DNA of 10,063 nt from Armatimonadota bacterium (GCA_014379275.1 JACMMA010000545.1:1-10063); one strand, 5' to 3'; shown: positions 1-6,571, numbered from the stretch's first letter. The notes: generated from the letters alone by a model not told the origin. Made by a program: numbers and translations.

Positions 1-55
1 ATCGGCGTGAAGGAGCGGGGGCACTGGCGGTAGTGTACCGCGTTTCGTGCCCGGG

Positions 56-763
56 TTAGACGTCGATCCAGAGAAGGCCGTGGTCGGAAGCGTTCGGCTC
101 GGCAATGACGCCCGAATTCGCTACGGGGCGTTCCGGCAGCACGAACAAAAAATCGATCCGATGTATCGGTTCCGTTGCCGGGAACGTAGGAGCGTCGAGA
201 GAAGCAATAACAAGCCCGGTCCGTTCCTGAAACATCGCTACTTCGGGGGCATCGGCGAGGGCGTTGAAATCCCCTCCGACGATAACCGCGTATCCTGTTT
301 CGACGTCCGCGTTCACCGCGACGGCGAGGTCCGTTAGTTGCGTCGCCCGCCACTCGTCCCGTAGCCCGAGGTGCGTGGTCCAGATGACGATGGGGGTGTC
401 GCCCGAGATCGTGACGCCTACCGCGCCGCGCGGCTCGCCTCCGCTCGCCGAGAGTGGCAATCGCCGGATGTTCGCTATCGGCTCTCGCGACAAAATCGCG
501 TTGCCATATTGTCCCAGCGGGCCGAAGTCCAGCCGCCCGTAAAAGGCGAAATACCATTCGCCCTCGCCGTCCCGTCGCATGGCGCGCGCGAGCCGCCCCG
601 CCTGATCGACGAACCCGGAACGCGGCATGCGGCGGTCTACTTCCTGTAGGAGGCAAACATCCGGCGACACCGACCGGAGTAGCTCGGCTATCGCAGGGAG
701 CGACCCCCGGTTATCCCCTGTGCCACACCGCCCCGCATGAATATTCAAACACGCCAGCCGCAT
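56..763 (-). CDS. Endonuclease/exonuclease/phosphatase (EEP) family metal-dependent hydrolase
   Basis: A 235-residue protein carrying the EEP (DNase I-like) fold motifs in order: LNIH at residues 6-9 (metal/phosphate site), LLQEVD at 38-43 with the metal-binding Glu41, GNAILSR at 87-93, TTHLG at 129-133 with His131, GGDFNA at 163-168 with Asp165 and Asn167, RIDFLF at 202-207, and SDH at 226-228 with the general-base His228. All catalytic positions are present, so it should be an active Mg-dependent phosphodiesterase or phosphatase. The substrate (DNA, phospholipid, inositol phosphate) cannot be told from sequence. There is no signal peptide, so it is probably cytosolic. I chose ATG at 763; a TTG at 769 is in frame. 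No Shine-Dalgarno is visible. The gene starts only 8 bases from an inverted-repeat element and is divergent from the PD-(D/E)XK nuclease gene. Confidence 0.9.
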   Translation of the reverse strand: MRLACLNIHAGRCGTGDNRGSLPAIAELLRSVSPDVCLLQEVDRRMPRSGFVDQAGRLARAMRRDGEGEWYFAFYGRLDFGPLGQYGNAILSREPIANIRRLPLSASGGEPRGAVGVTISGDTPIVIWTTHLGLRDEWRATQLTDLAVAVNADVETGYAVIVGGDFNALADAPEVAMFQERTGLVIASLDAPTFPATEPIHRIDFLFVLPERPVANSGVIAEPNASDHGLLWIDV

Positions 764-772
764 ATACAAGAG

Positions 773-800
773 ATTTAACCACAGAGGGCACGGAGGTCAC
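773..800 (-). promoter_or_regulatory. Possible promoter in left arm, reading into the EEP hydrolase
   Basis: Read on the minus strand, the left arm has GTGACC (795-800, four of six matches to TTGACA), a 16-bp spacer and TTAAAT (773-778) as a -10-like hexamer. The ATG at 763 follows 9 nt after the hexamer, so the transcript would have a leader of only a few bases. It is the mirror copy of the site in the right arm. This is inference from sequence only. Confidence 0.35.
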
Positions 801-901
801 AGAGTCCGGAGGGCGTGGGTTTAAGATTGGGGCTTTCCGACGTGGTGAACAGGACCCGTCACCGAGCGAAGCCTGCGAACTCGAAATTCCCTCCGGACTC
901 T

Positions 902-929
902 GTGACCTCCGTGCCCTCTGTGGTTAAAT
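902..929 (+). promoter_or_regulatory. Possible promoter in right arm, reading into the PD-(D/E)XK nuclease
   Basis: GTGACC (902-907), a 16-bp spacer and TTAAAT (924-929) lie so that position +1 would fall on the A of the ATG at 936, giving a leaderless mRNA. There is no Shine-Dalgarno sequence between the hexamer and the start. Since the gene has almost no other upstream DNA before the neighbouring gene, its promoter must lie in the inverted-repeat element or inside the EEP gene. Confidence 0.4.
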
Positions 930-935
930 CTTCTC

Positions 936-1763
936 ATGGCGCGAAAGTTTGTGATCAGCCCGACGAAGCTCCGGATATGGTATCGGTGTCCCGCGGAGTA
1001 CCGTTTGGAATACATTGACAAGTTGGGGCGGTTTTATCACCGGGCGCGGGCGGGGTTCGCGTTCGGGCACTCGTTGCACCGCGTGCTGGAAACATTCCAC
1101 ACGGCGGGCGGCGCGGAGAACGTCGACGCGGAGACTTTATCCGCATCACTGGAGGGGGCATGGGTCGCCAAGGGCTACTCGGGGGAAGAGCAGGAGACCG
1201 CGTTCAAGGAAGAAGCGACGCGGATCTTGACCGATTACCATACGGCGGAAGTGGCGCGTGCGGAAACGGCGCGGGTCGAAGCCGAGAAAACCGGCGAACC
1301 GCTCCCCGATCCGCCTCGCCTGTTTCTCGCCGAAAAAGCATTACGTATCGACTTGACGCCCGAAATCGCGCTGACAGGGCGGGTAGATCGCGTGGACGAA
1401 CACCCGGCACTCGGGGGCGCGCTCGAAATCGTGGACTATAAATCGGGGCGTATGGGCGTGACTTCCGAGGATGTCGCGGAATCCGTCGCGATGAACACGT
1501 ACCAGGCGGTTTTGAAGCGCAAGCATCCCGAGCGGCGCGTCTTTGCTACTATTGTCGCGCTGCGCTCTGGCACGTCGGCGTCGCACGAGATGGGGGATAA
1601 CGAGCGCGAATCGTTCCTCGCCGAAACGACCGAGACGGGAGAAACGATCCGCACGAAGGACTGGGAAAACGTTCTGCCGGTCCTGAACGACCACTGCCCC
1701 TATTGCGATTTTCTGCCGCACTGCGAAAAGTTCTGGGCGCGGCAGAAGCGGCGCGGGCTTTAA
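936..1763 (+). CDS. PD-(D/E)XK nuclease with Fe-S cluster (RecB/Cas4-like exonuclease family)
   Basis: A 275-residue protein of the PDDEXK_1/RecB-exonuclease type. Cys18 (RCPAEY) is the lone N-terminal cluster cysteine. GHSLHRVLE at 44-52 supplies the active-site His48. GRVDRVD at 148-154 holds the first metal-binding Asp, EIVDYKSG at 164-171 holds the D-x-K core (Asp167, Lys169), and NTYQAVL at 187-193 corresponds to the conserved Q/Y helix. The C-terminal HCPYCDFLPHC (253-263) gives C-x2-C-x5-C, which with Cys18 makes the four ligands of a [4Fe-4S] cluster as in Cas4 and AddB. It should degrade or trim DNA ends. No cas genes or CRISPR repeats are nearby, so a free-standing repair nuclease is more likely than Cas4. 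There is no Shine-Dalgarno, and the start abuts the inverted-repeat element. Its stop overlaps the stop of the convergent MFS gene. Confidence 0.9.
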   Translation: MARKFVISPTKLRIWYRCPAEYRLEYIDKLGRFYHRARAGFAFGHSLHRVLETFHTAGGAENVDAETLSASLEGAWVAKGYSGEEQETAFKEEATRILTDYHTAEVARAETARVEAEKTGEPLPDPPRLFLAEKALRIDLTPEIALTGRVDRVDEHPALGGALEIVDYKSGRMGVTSEDVAESVAMNTYQAVLKRKHPERRVFATIVALRSGTSASHEMGDNERESFLAETTETGETIRTKDWENVLPVLNDHCPYCDFLPHCEKFWARQKRRGL

Positions 1764-2965
1764 CCGGGATCGCTGAACGCGTCCAGGGTGCGGCGCAGGA
1801 AAAGGTAAACGGTGCCGAAACAGAGGGTGATGATCCCCGCACCGACGTACGTCGCGGCAATTCCGAACTGGTCGGCGAGCGGCTTGGTGATGAGGGGCGA
1901 CAGGAACTGCCCGGCGAATACTGCCGTAGTTAAGCCGCCGATGATCCGCCCCCGGAGCGCGGGCGGCGTCGCCGACGTGAGCCAGACCGACGTGACCGGG
2001 AGCAACAACCCGAAACCCGAACCGGCGACAACGAGCGACGCTAGCACTGCACCGTAGTTCGGGGATAAGCCGATCCCGATGTAGCCCGTTCCCATTAGCA
2101 GGGCGAACGCGGAGAGCAACGTCGCGTTGCTGAACCGGGCGCGCAGTTTGCCGAACCCGAACGACATCGCCGCCCCCGCGAGGGTGCCGAGCGCGAGGGC
2201 TTGCCCACTCTCCGCCGGGTTCGCACCGGTCAGTTTCTCCAGATGAAACGGCAACTGTACGGGAATCATGTAAAAAATGATCTGCATGATCAGCATGTTG
2301 CCGTACAGCAAAACGATGAGCGGCATCGGGACCGTCGATGCCGCGACCGGGGCACCTCCGGATAGCACTGCGGTTGCTTTCTTTTCCGGCTCGAACGCGA
2401 ACAAGAACGCGAGCGGGAGGATCAACAGAGACAGCAGATACACCAGAAACGGGTATTGCCAGCCGATTTGCGCGAGGTACCCTCCCCCGGCCAAGAAAAT
2501 GACGCCGCCCCCGCTCATGAATGCCGCCTGTAATCCCAGGAATGCGGTTCGGCGCGGACCGGTATAGTAGTCGGCGATGAGTGCGGTCGCCGCCGTCATG
2601 ATTGCCGCGACCGCCAACCCGAGTAGGGCGCGTCCGACCAGCATCATCGGGAGTGACGTGGCGAAAAAGCCGGACACGCCCGCGATCGCGTACAGGGCGA
2701 TACCGATGATCAGTTGCCGCCGCCGCCCGTATCGGTCGGCGAGGCTTCCCGCGAACGGCGCGAAAATTGCAATGAAGAGTGCCGGGAATGTCAGCGCGAG
2801 TCGGGTGAGTAGCGGGATGTCACCGCCGGTCCCGGCGAAGTGCCGCTCGATCGCCGGGAGTGCGGGGGCGATCGTCGCGCCTGCCATTACGGTCAAACTA
2901 CTCGCGGCCAGTAGTATAGTGCGCGTTCCCCAAGATTCCGCTCGCTCGGTGCTAGTTGTTGTCAT
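1760..2965 (-). CDS. MFS transporter
   Basis: A 401-residue membrane protein with the pattern of a 12-helix major facilitator. The conserved loop 2-3 motif GSLADRYGRRR lies at residues 73-83, there is a second, weaker loop around KLRARFSNAT near the middle, and hydrophobic segments run through the length. The N-terminal helix region IAPALPAIERHF resembles drug-proton antiporter-type members. The substrate cannot be inferred. I chose ATG at 2965 over an in-frame TTG at 2986 because AGGA lies 7 nt upstream of that ATG. The gene converges on the PD-(D/E)XK nuclease and overlaps it by 4 bp (1760-1763), leaving no room for an ordinary terminator between them. Its start is divergent from the M48 peptidase across a gap of about 210 bp. 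Confidence 0.9.
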   Translation of the reverse strand: MTTTSTERAESWGTRTILLAASSLTVMAGATIAPALPAIERHFAGTGGDIPLLTRLALTFPALFIAIFAPFAGSLADRYGRRRQLIIGIALYAIAGVSGFFATSLPMMLVGRALLGLAVAAIMTAATALIADYYTGPRRTAFLGLQAAFMSGGGVIFLAGGGYLAQIGWQYPFLVYLLSLLILPLAFLFAFEPEKKATAVLSGGAPVAASTVPMPLIVLLYGNMLIMQIIFYMIPVQLPFHLEKLTGANPAESGQALALGTLAGAAMSFGFGKLRARFSNATLLSAFALLMGTGYIGIGLSPNYGAVLASLVVAGSGFGLLLPVTSVWLTSATPPALRGRIIGGLTTAVFAGQFLSPLITKPLADQFGIAATYVGAGIITLCFGTVYLFLRRTLDAFSDPG

Positions 2966-3028
2966 CCGTGTATCCTGAATGAACAAAACCTATCCCCGGC
3001 TCTGCGTTCCCAAAAAGATGATGGATGG

Positions 3029-3072
3029 GTTTCTCTTTTGTCCCTCCCGTCCGCGAAGGACAAAGGGGAAAC
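3029..3072 (+). promoter_or_regulatory. Long hairpin in the MFS/M48 divergent gap
   Basis: Bases 3029-3043 can pair with 3058-3072 over 15 bp, with a 14-nt loop. In plus-strand RNA all 15 positions pair, two of them as G-U wobbles; in minus-strand RNA those two become A-C mismatches. The structure is therefore better as RNA in the direction of the M48 gene, which starts 105 nt downstream. No U-tract follows, so it does not look like an intrinsic terminator. It may be a 5'-UTR structure, an operator, or a short dispersed palindrome. Confidence 0.45.
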
Positions 3073-3176
3073 GAAACAACCAAAAATAAATCTGGTACCG
3101 AGCTGGGCAGGATTGCGTGGTGGGTGCCGCGAAATAGTCCGGACTTCGCTTTCGCCGACGGGTAATCAATCTTCCT

Positions 3177-4337
3177 ATGCACACCGAAAACTATTCTGCA
3201 ATGATCGCCGGCCTGGAGCGTGACGCTAGGGATAACCCGCAGTGGTATCGCTTCCGCGTCGCTTGCCTCGTCGGATTAGCTTACTTCTACATCGGCGTCA
3301 TTTTGCTTTCCGGTCTGGCACTGTTAGGGGGCACTGTTTACGGAGTTTGGTGGCTGTTCACACATTCCCGCGTTCATTTCCAAATGATGCGCATCGTGAT
3401 CCCGGTCGTGATCGGGCTGTTAGTGTTTTGTTTCGCCATCCTGAGGGCATTGTGGGTTACGATCGAGGAGCCGGACGGACGCGTATTAGCCCGCGAGGAA
3501 GCCTTGCCTCTCTTTCAGGAGATCGACCGATTGCGCGGGCTTCTGAAAACGCCGCGATTTGATAAGGTAATCCTGTCCCACCAGTTCAACGCCGCCGTGT
3601 GTCAGGTGCCTCGCCTGGGATTGTTTGGATGGAACAAGAACATCTTGATGATCGGCGTCCCGCTGATGCTAACTCTTTCTCCGGACCAGTTCCGCGCCGT
3701 ACTCGCGCATGAAATGGGGCACATTGCGGGCGACGATAGCAAATTTCAGCACGGGGTGTATCGCCTGAACGATACATGGCAGATGTTGCTGGACGGCATC
3801 GCGGAAGAAAACGCGGCGGCGAATATCCTGTTCGTTCCGTTCTTCGAATGGTATATTCCGTTTTTCTACGCGTACACTCTGGCGCTACGCCGTGCGGATG
3901 AATACGCCGCCGACAAAGCCGCCGCCCGAACCGTAGGTGCGGAGAAGATCGCCGACGCTCTGATCACGCTCGAACTGTTCGGGCGGCGCATGATCGCCGG
4001 ACGGAAGAACGAGCCGCACGGAGCTGGCGCGGAGCAGAGATGGCTCGCTGAAGCGTTAGCCGAACACGATGACCTGAGTGACGACCACCCTTGTCTGCGG
4101 AACCGATTGCGCGGTGTGGGTCAGATAAACCGTCCCGTGCCGGAACCCACGGATCAGTCCGCTGCCGAAAAATATTTTGATTATCGCTTGATCAAACTTG
4201 CTGAAAGCGTCGGCATCAACATCCGATTCGAAGCTGAACCGCAGGAATCACCCGCCGCACTTGACGGGCTGCCAGATCCGGCACCGTCCAGGTCGCCGAC
4301 GATGCCTTCCTTGCAACCGATCGGCTGGAACGGATAG
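3177..4337 (+). CDS. Membrane-anchored M48-family zinc metallopeptidase
   Basis: A 386-residue protein. Two hydrophobic segments (about 28-61 and 73-93) anchor it near the N-terminus. The zinc site HEMGH is at residues 178-182 (His178, Glu179, His182), within AVLAHEMGHIAGDD. The third ligand is probably Glu242 in RRADEYAAD, the usual E-x-x-A-D context of M48 enzymes. DDHPCLRNRL near residue 305 matches the family's conserved HP-x(n)-R region. This domain order (two helices, HExxH, ADEYAAD) is that of HtpX/Oma1-like peptidases, usually concerned with membrane protein quality control. The tail after about residue 345 is Pro-rich and not recognised. The start is uncertain: ATG at 3177 has no Shine-Dalgarno, and Met9 (3201) is an alternative. 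It stands alone, convergent with the ABC permease operon. Confidence 0.9.
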   Translation: MHTENYSAMIAGLERDARDNPQWYRFRVACLVGLAYFYIGVILLSGLALLGGTVYGVWWLFTHSRVHFQMMRIVIPVVIGLLVFCFAILRALWVTIEEPDGRVLAREEALPLFQEIDRLRGLLKTPRFDKVILSHQFNAAVCQVPRLGLFGWNKNILMIGVPLMLTLSPDQFRAVLAHEMGHIAGDDSKFQHGVYRLNDTWQMLLDGIAEENAAANILFVPFFEWYIPFFYAYTLALRRADEYAADKAAARTVGAEKIADALITLELFGRRMIAGRKNEPHGAGAEQRWLAEALAEHDDLSDDHPCLRNRLRGVGQINRPVPEPTDQSAAEKYFDYRLIKLAESVGINIRFEAEPQESPAALDGLPDPAPSRSPTMPSLQPIGWNG

Positions 4338-4342
4338 TTCTA

Positions 4343-4377
4343 TTTCGGACCCCGGTGGAACCCTCTAGGGGCCGAAA
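4343..4377. terminator. Possible bidirectional terminator hairpin
   Basis: The 45-bp gap between two convergent genes holds TTTCGG-A-CCCC (4343-4353) and GGGGCCGAAA (4368-4377). These form a 10-bp stem with one bulged A and a 14-nt loop. Position and shape fit a two-way terminator, with A/T-rich ends on both sides, but no long U-tract follows on either strand. Termination is inferred. Confidence 0.5.
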
Positions 4378-4382
4378 CAGGA

Positions 4383-5237
4383 CTAAACGGAGTCGTCGGT
4401 GCCGAGAGCGGCGGGCGCGGCGTTTTTGCTTCCCATAAAGGCGAGTGCCACCAGCGTCAGGGCGTAGGGGAGAAGATCGAGAAAGTCGGGCGGGACGTTG
4501 ACGCCGAGCGTTTGGAACGCCTGCTGGAGCGCGGTCCCGAACGCGAAGAACAGCGCAGCTAGTGCCGCGCCGAGTGGATGCCAGCGCCCGAAGATGACCG
4601 CCGCAAGGGCAATGTAGCCGCGCCCCGCCGTCATGTTCTGACGGAACGCACCGAGTCCCGCGAGTGCCAACGCGACCCCGCCGAGTCCCGCGAGCGCGCC
4701 GGACAGGATCACCGCCCCGTAGCGAAGCGCGGGCACATTCACCCCGGCGGATCGCGCCGCCGCCGGGTTTTCGCCCACCGCCCGGAGCCGCAAGCCGAGC
4801 GGCGTTTTGGTGAAAACGAAAAAGAGCAGACCGACCGCCAGGAACGCCAGAAGCGTCGTCACCCAATCCGGGATGGTCGCCCTGGTATCGAGTGCACCGC
4901 CGGGATAAAGCCGCACCGCATAGGTCGTGAATCCAAGCAAGCCCAGATTCAAACCGACGCCGCTGAGGATGTGCGCGACATGCAACTTTTGAGTAAATAC
5001 CGCGTGGAGTAGCCCGACAAATGCGCCGGCTACCATCCCGGCGATCACGCCCAGAAAGGCGGAGCCGGTCGCTTGCGCAACCGCGACCGAGGCGAAACAT
5101 CCGGCGAGCATCATCGCTTCCAGGGCGATATTGACTACCCCCGCCCGCTCGGAGACAACCCCACCCATCGCCGCGAGAGCGAGCGGCGTCCAAAGCCGGA
5201 GCGTTGCGGAAGAAATCGCGAGAACAACGTCGAGCAT
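4383..5237 (-). CDS. ABC transporter permease, nucleoside/simple-sugar type (NupQ/YufQ-like)
   Basis: A 284-residue integral membrane protein of the branched-chain-type permease family (PF02653). GGVVSERAGVVNIALEAMML at residues 25-44 is the family's typical N-terminal signature (GxxxERxGvvNialEG in homologues). TPLGLRLRAVGENPAAARSA at 145-164 contains the cytoplasmic loop that contacts the ATPase. These features point to the subunit that pairs with NupP/YufP in guanosine/ribonucleoside importers; a sugar substrate is possible. The partner permease, ATPase and lipoprotein are not in the window. ATG at 5237 is supported by AGGAG about 5 nt upstream. It is last in a tight operon, 12 nt after the NIL-domain gene. 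Confidence 0.88.
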   Translation of the reverse strand: MLDVVLAISSATLRLWTPLALAAMGGVVSERAGVVNIALEAMMLAGCFASVAVAQATGSAFLGVIAGMVAGAFVGLLHAVFTQKLHVAHILSGVGLNLGLLGFTTYAVRLYPGGALDTRATIPDWVTTLLAFLAVGLLFFVFTKTPLGLRLRAVGENPAAARSAGVNVPALRYGAVILSGALAGLGGVALALAGLGAFRQNMTAGRGYIALAAVIFGRWHPLGAALAALFFAFGTALQQAFQTLGVNVPPDFLDLLPYALTLVALAFMGSKNAAPAALGTDDSV

Positions 5238-5249
5238 CCGTCTCCTGTG

Positions 5250-5543
5250 TTACGTGCCGCGCCCGATGTACGCGGGGCGCGGTTCGGCGTCGTTGGTTTC
5301 GTTGATCGTGTCCGCTACGGGACCGATGACATTTACCCCGGTGGTGCTCAGATCCGCGATGGCACGCCCGATCTCTTCGGGCGATCCGGTAAGACGCACT
5401 TCCATCGTGCCGCCCGCATCGCTGAGCATCGCGCGCCGAATGACGACTTCAAGGCGAAACTTCTTCGCCAGTGGGGTGATAAGCGGCGTGTCATACATCG
5501 CTTGAGAGAAAGAGAAGGTGTAAAGTTCGCTAATGGTTCGCAT
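5250..5543 (-). CDS. Small NIL-domain protein
   Basis: A 97-residue protein that is almost only a NIL domain (PF09383, a ferredoxin-like alpha/beta fold). The core runs from about residue 8 to 73: a first strand (YTFSFS), the conserved PLITPLAKKFRLEV helix-strand, a GGTMEVRLTG strand at 44-53, then EEIGRAIADLSTTGVNV as the second helix and last strand. NIL domains are best known as the C-terminal methionine-sensing part of the MetN ATPase, and also occur fused to ferredoxins. Here it is free-standing, between a [2Fe-2S] ferredoxin gene (13 nt upstream) and an ABC permease gene (12 nt downstream). A role as ligand-sensing regulator of the transporter is inference. A TATAAC hexamer sits 6 nt before ATG 5543, without a Shine-Dalgarno. 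Confidence 0.82.
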   Translation of the reverse strand: MRTISELYTFSFSQAMYDTPLITPLAKKFRLEVVIRRAMLSDAGGTMEVRLTGSPEEIGRAIADLSTTGVNVIGPVADTINETNDAEPRPAYIGRGT

Positions 5544-5549
5544 GGTGCT

Positions 5550-5555
5550 GTTATA
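5550..5555 (-). promoter_or_regulatory. -10-like hexamer before the NIL-domain gene
   Basis: On the minus strand TATAAC is followed by exactly 6 nt (AGCACC) and then the ATG at 5543. This is the same geometry seen before the PD-(D/E)XK nuclease and the AEC permease. It could be an internal operon promoter giving a leaderless mRNA. No clear -35 was identified, and part of the site overlaps the ferredoxin-NIL gap. Confidence 0.3.
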
Positions 5556-5556
5556 A

Positions 5557-5853
5557 TCAGGCCGACGTTTCCGAAACGGCGCCCAGAACGGTGTTCGCCG
5601 CCGATGTGTCCGATACCTTCTTAACGGTTCCGTTCGGCAGAATCACCGTCACACCGCCGCTACAGGCACTGCGGCACATGGTCGGCACCACGAAAAGCCC
5701 GACCGCGCTTGCCGCCTGTTCTACTGCCGTGTAAATCAGGCGGTGTCCCGGCTCCGCGCCGCAACGCGGACCGCAACAGATTTTGACTGCACCCGTTGCT
5801 CCCTCCCCGGGGTACCCCGAGGGTGCCCAGGGGAGAGAGCAATTATCCGCCAA
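5557..5853 (-). CDS. Thioredoxin-like [2Fe-2S] ferredoxin
   Basis: The recognisable domain is about 79 residues. It opens with GAVKICCGPRCG, the C-x-G-P-x-C pattern of this family, and later has the second cysteine pair in TMCRSACSGG followed by VTVILPNG. These four cysteines match the cluster ligands of thioredoxin-fold [2Fe-2S] ferredoxins of the NuoE/shethna type. It is a likely small electron carrier. The start is abnormal. Just before GAVKICCG, where homologues usually begin, the codon is ACG (5794-5796), one transition from ATG, with GGAGG nearby. The first conventional in-frame start is TTG at 5853, which overlaps the hemQ stop and forces translation through the palindrome, adding about 20 odd residues. 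I give the TTG coordinates but consider the start unresolved. Confidence 0.78.
   Translation of the reverse strand: MADNCSLPWAPSGYPGEGATGAVKICCGPRCGAEPGHRLIYTAVEQAASAVGLFVVPTMCRSACSGGVTVILPNGTVKKVSDTSAANTVLGAVSETSA
5796..5842. repeat. Palindromic element between hemQ and the ferredoxin
   Basis: TTGCTCCCTCCCC (5796-5808) and GGGGAGAGAGCAA (5830-5842) are inverted repeats with one mismatch in 13, around a 21-nt centre that itself begins with the palindrome GGGGTACCCC (5809-5818). The right end touches the hemQ stop codon (5843-5845), and the left end overlaps the last base of the expected ferredoxin start codon. The CTCCCTCCCC...GGGGAG style resembles GC-rich dispersed repeats that I recall from other environmental genomes. 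That resemblance is from memory. Confidence 0.75.
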
Positions 5854-6562
5854 GGGTATCCAGCACCGCCCGAATGTTCTCACCGCGCAGACAGGTGAAG
5901 ATCGGCGTGTCGCGCAGGGTATACCGGCTGGACGCCGTGTGGCGCAGTTCCATGACGAGATCCACAAAATCGGACGGTCGGTTCGACTCGAACGCTACAA
6001 CCCATTCCTGATCATCGAGGCCGAACGAGTAGATCGTGTTGAGTTTGATGGAGGGGTATTCATGACCGACGCGAATATGCTCTTTCATGATCTCGCCCCG
6101 TTCCTCTTTCGGAAGCAGAAACCAATCCCGAGTTTTTACGAACGGATAGACGAACATATATTTGAATTCGCCCGGACGGACGCGGCTCCGTTTCTCTTCC
6201 TGGGATGGGTGAATGAACTCGTCTTCATACACCGACGTTTTCGCCTGGCCGAGGTACGAATACGGGCGTGTCAGGTATTTGCCGAGGCCGGTGGCGAGAA
6301 GTCGCGCCGTCATCTCCTGGAAAATTTCCAGGTCATAGGCGATGCGCCAAAGGCAGAAATCGCAGTCCGGGCGGGTGGCGACGGTCGAAAACGGCACGAT
6401 AACGGCGCGTCCCCGGTAGTCATCCACGACGCGGGCGAATTCTTCCTTCCCGGCGGCGCGCTCGTCTTCGGGAAGGCGGCGCCACTGGGGGTCTACGGCA
6501 AAAAAGGCATACTGCACAAACTGTCGCGGCAGGTTCGCGGTTTCGGTGTTCGGTGCGGACAT
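5843..6562 (-). CDS. hemQ: Coproheme decarboxylase HemQ (chlorite-dismutase family)
   Basis: A 239-residue protein with the hallmarks of HemQ. KYMFVYPFVKTRDWFLLPKE (134-153) and GHEYPS, LNTIYSFGLDDQEWVVAFE (166-192) are followed by the SSRYTLRDTPIFT-type C-terminus. HemQ converts coproheme III to protoheme b by H2O2-dependent double decarboxylation, the last step of the coproporphyrin-dependent haem pathway of non-proteobacterial lineages. The proximal haem ligand is probably His162 (KEHIRVGH), with His167 as alternative. No signal peptide is seen, so it is cytoplasmic. I chose ATG at 6562; a GTG at 6583 adds 7 residues, but the promoter-like TACAAT overlaps that region. Other haem genes are absent from the window. 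It heads a four-gene operon with ferredoxin, NIL protein and ABC permease. Confidence 0.93.
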   Translation of the reverse strand: MSAPNTETANLPRQFVQYAFFAVDPQWRRLPEDERAAGKEEFARVVDDYRGRAVIVPFSTVATRPDCDFCLWRIAYDLEIFQEMTARLLATGLGKYLTRPYSYLGQAKTSVYEDEFIHPSQEEKRSRVRPGEFKYMFVYPFVKTRDWFLLPKEERGEIMKEHIRVGHEYPSIKLNTIYSFGLDDQEWVVAFESNRPSDFVDLVMELRHTASSRYTLRDTPIFTCLRGENIRAVLDTLGG

Positions 6563-6571
6563 ATCGGTCTT

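Larger units (their letters stand above)
771..931. repeat. Perfect 43-bp inverted-repeat element (ACCACAGAGG type) filling a divergent intergenic gap
   Basis: Bases 771-813 and 889-931 are exact reverse complements over 43 bp, checked base by base, separated by a 75-bp centre (814-888) with no recognisable content. The arm begins AGATTTAACCACAGAGGGCA and has the short-period GAGG-CAC pattern of a dispersed intergenic repeat family that I recall from several soil and planctomycete-like genomes. That family assignment is from memory. The element takes up nearly all of the 172-bp gap between two divergent nuclease genes. No transposase, and no target-site duplication that I can define, is visible. 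It may be a non-autonomous MITE/REP-like element or a structured regulatory region. Confidence 0.9.

Noticed and set aside
771..931. Intrinsic terminator
   Set aside because: The arms are 75 bp apart, the genes on both sides start here rather than end, and no U-tract is present.
936..1763. CRISPR-associated Cas4 in a CRISPR adaptation locus
   Set aside because: The domain is Cas4/RecB-like, but no cas1, cas2 or repeat array is present. The neighbouring repeat is a single inverted repeat, not regularly spaced direct repeats.
4216..5193. 325-codon open frame on the minus strand
   Set aside because: It overlaps the ABC permease in another frame and runs antisense into the M48 gene. The translation is Arg/Gly-rich and without membrane segments or motifs.
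5790..5792. GTG at the left edge of the palindrome as ferredoxin start
   Set aside because: It has a good purine-rich upstream region, but it is out of frame with the CCGPRC sequence.
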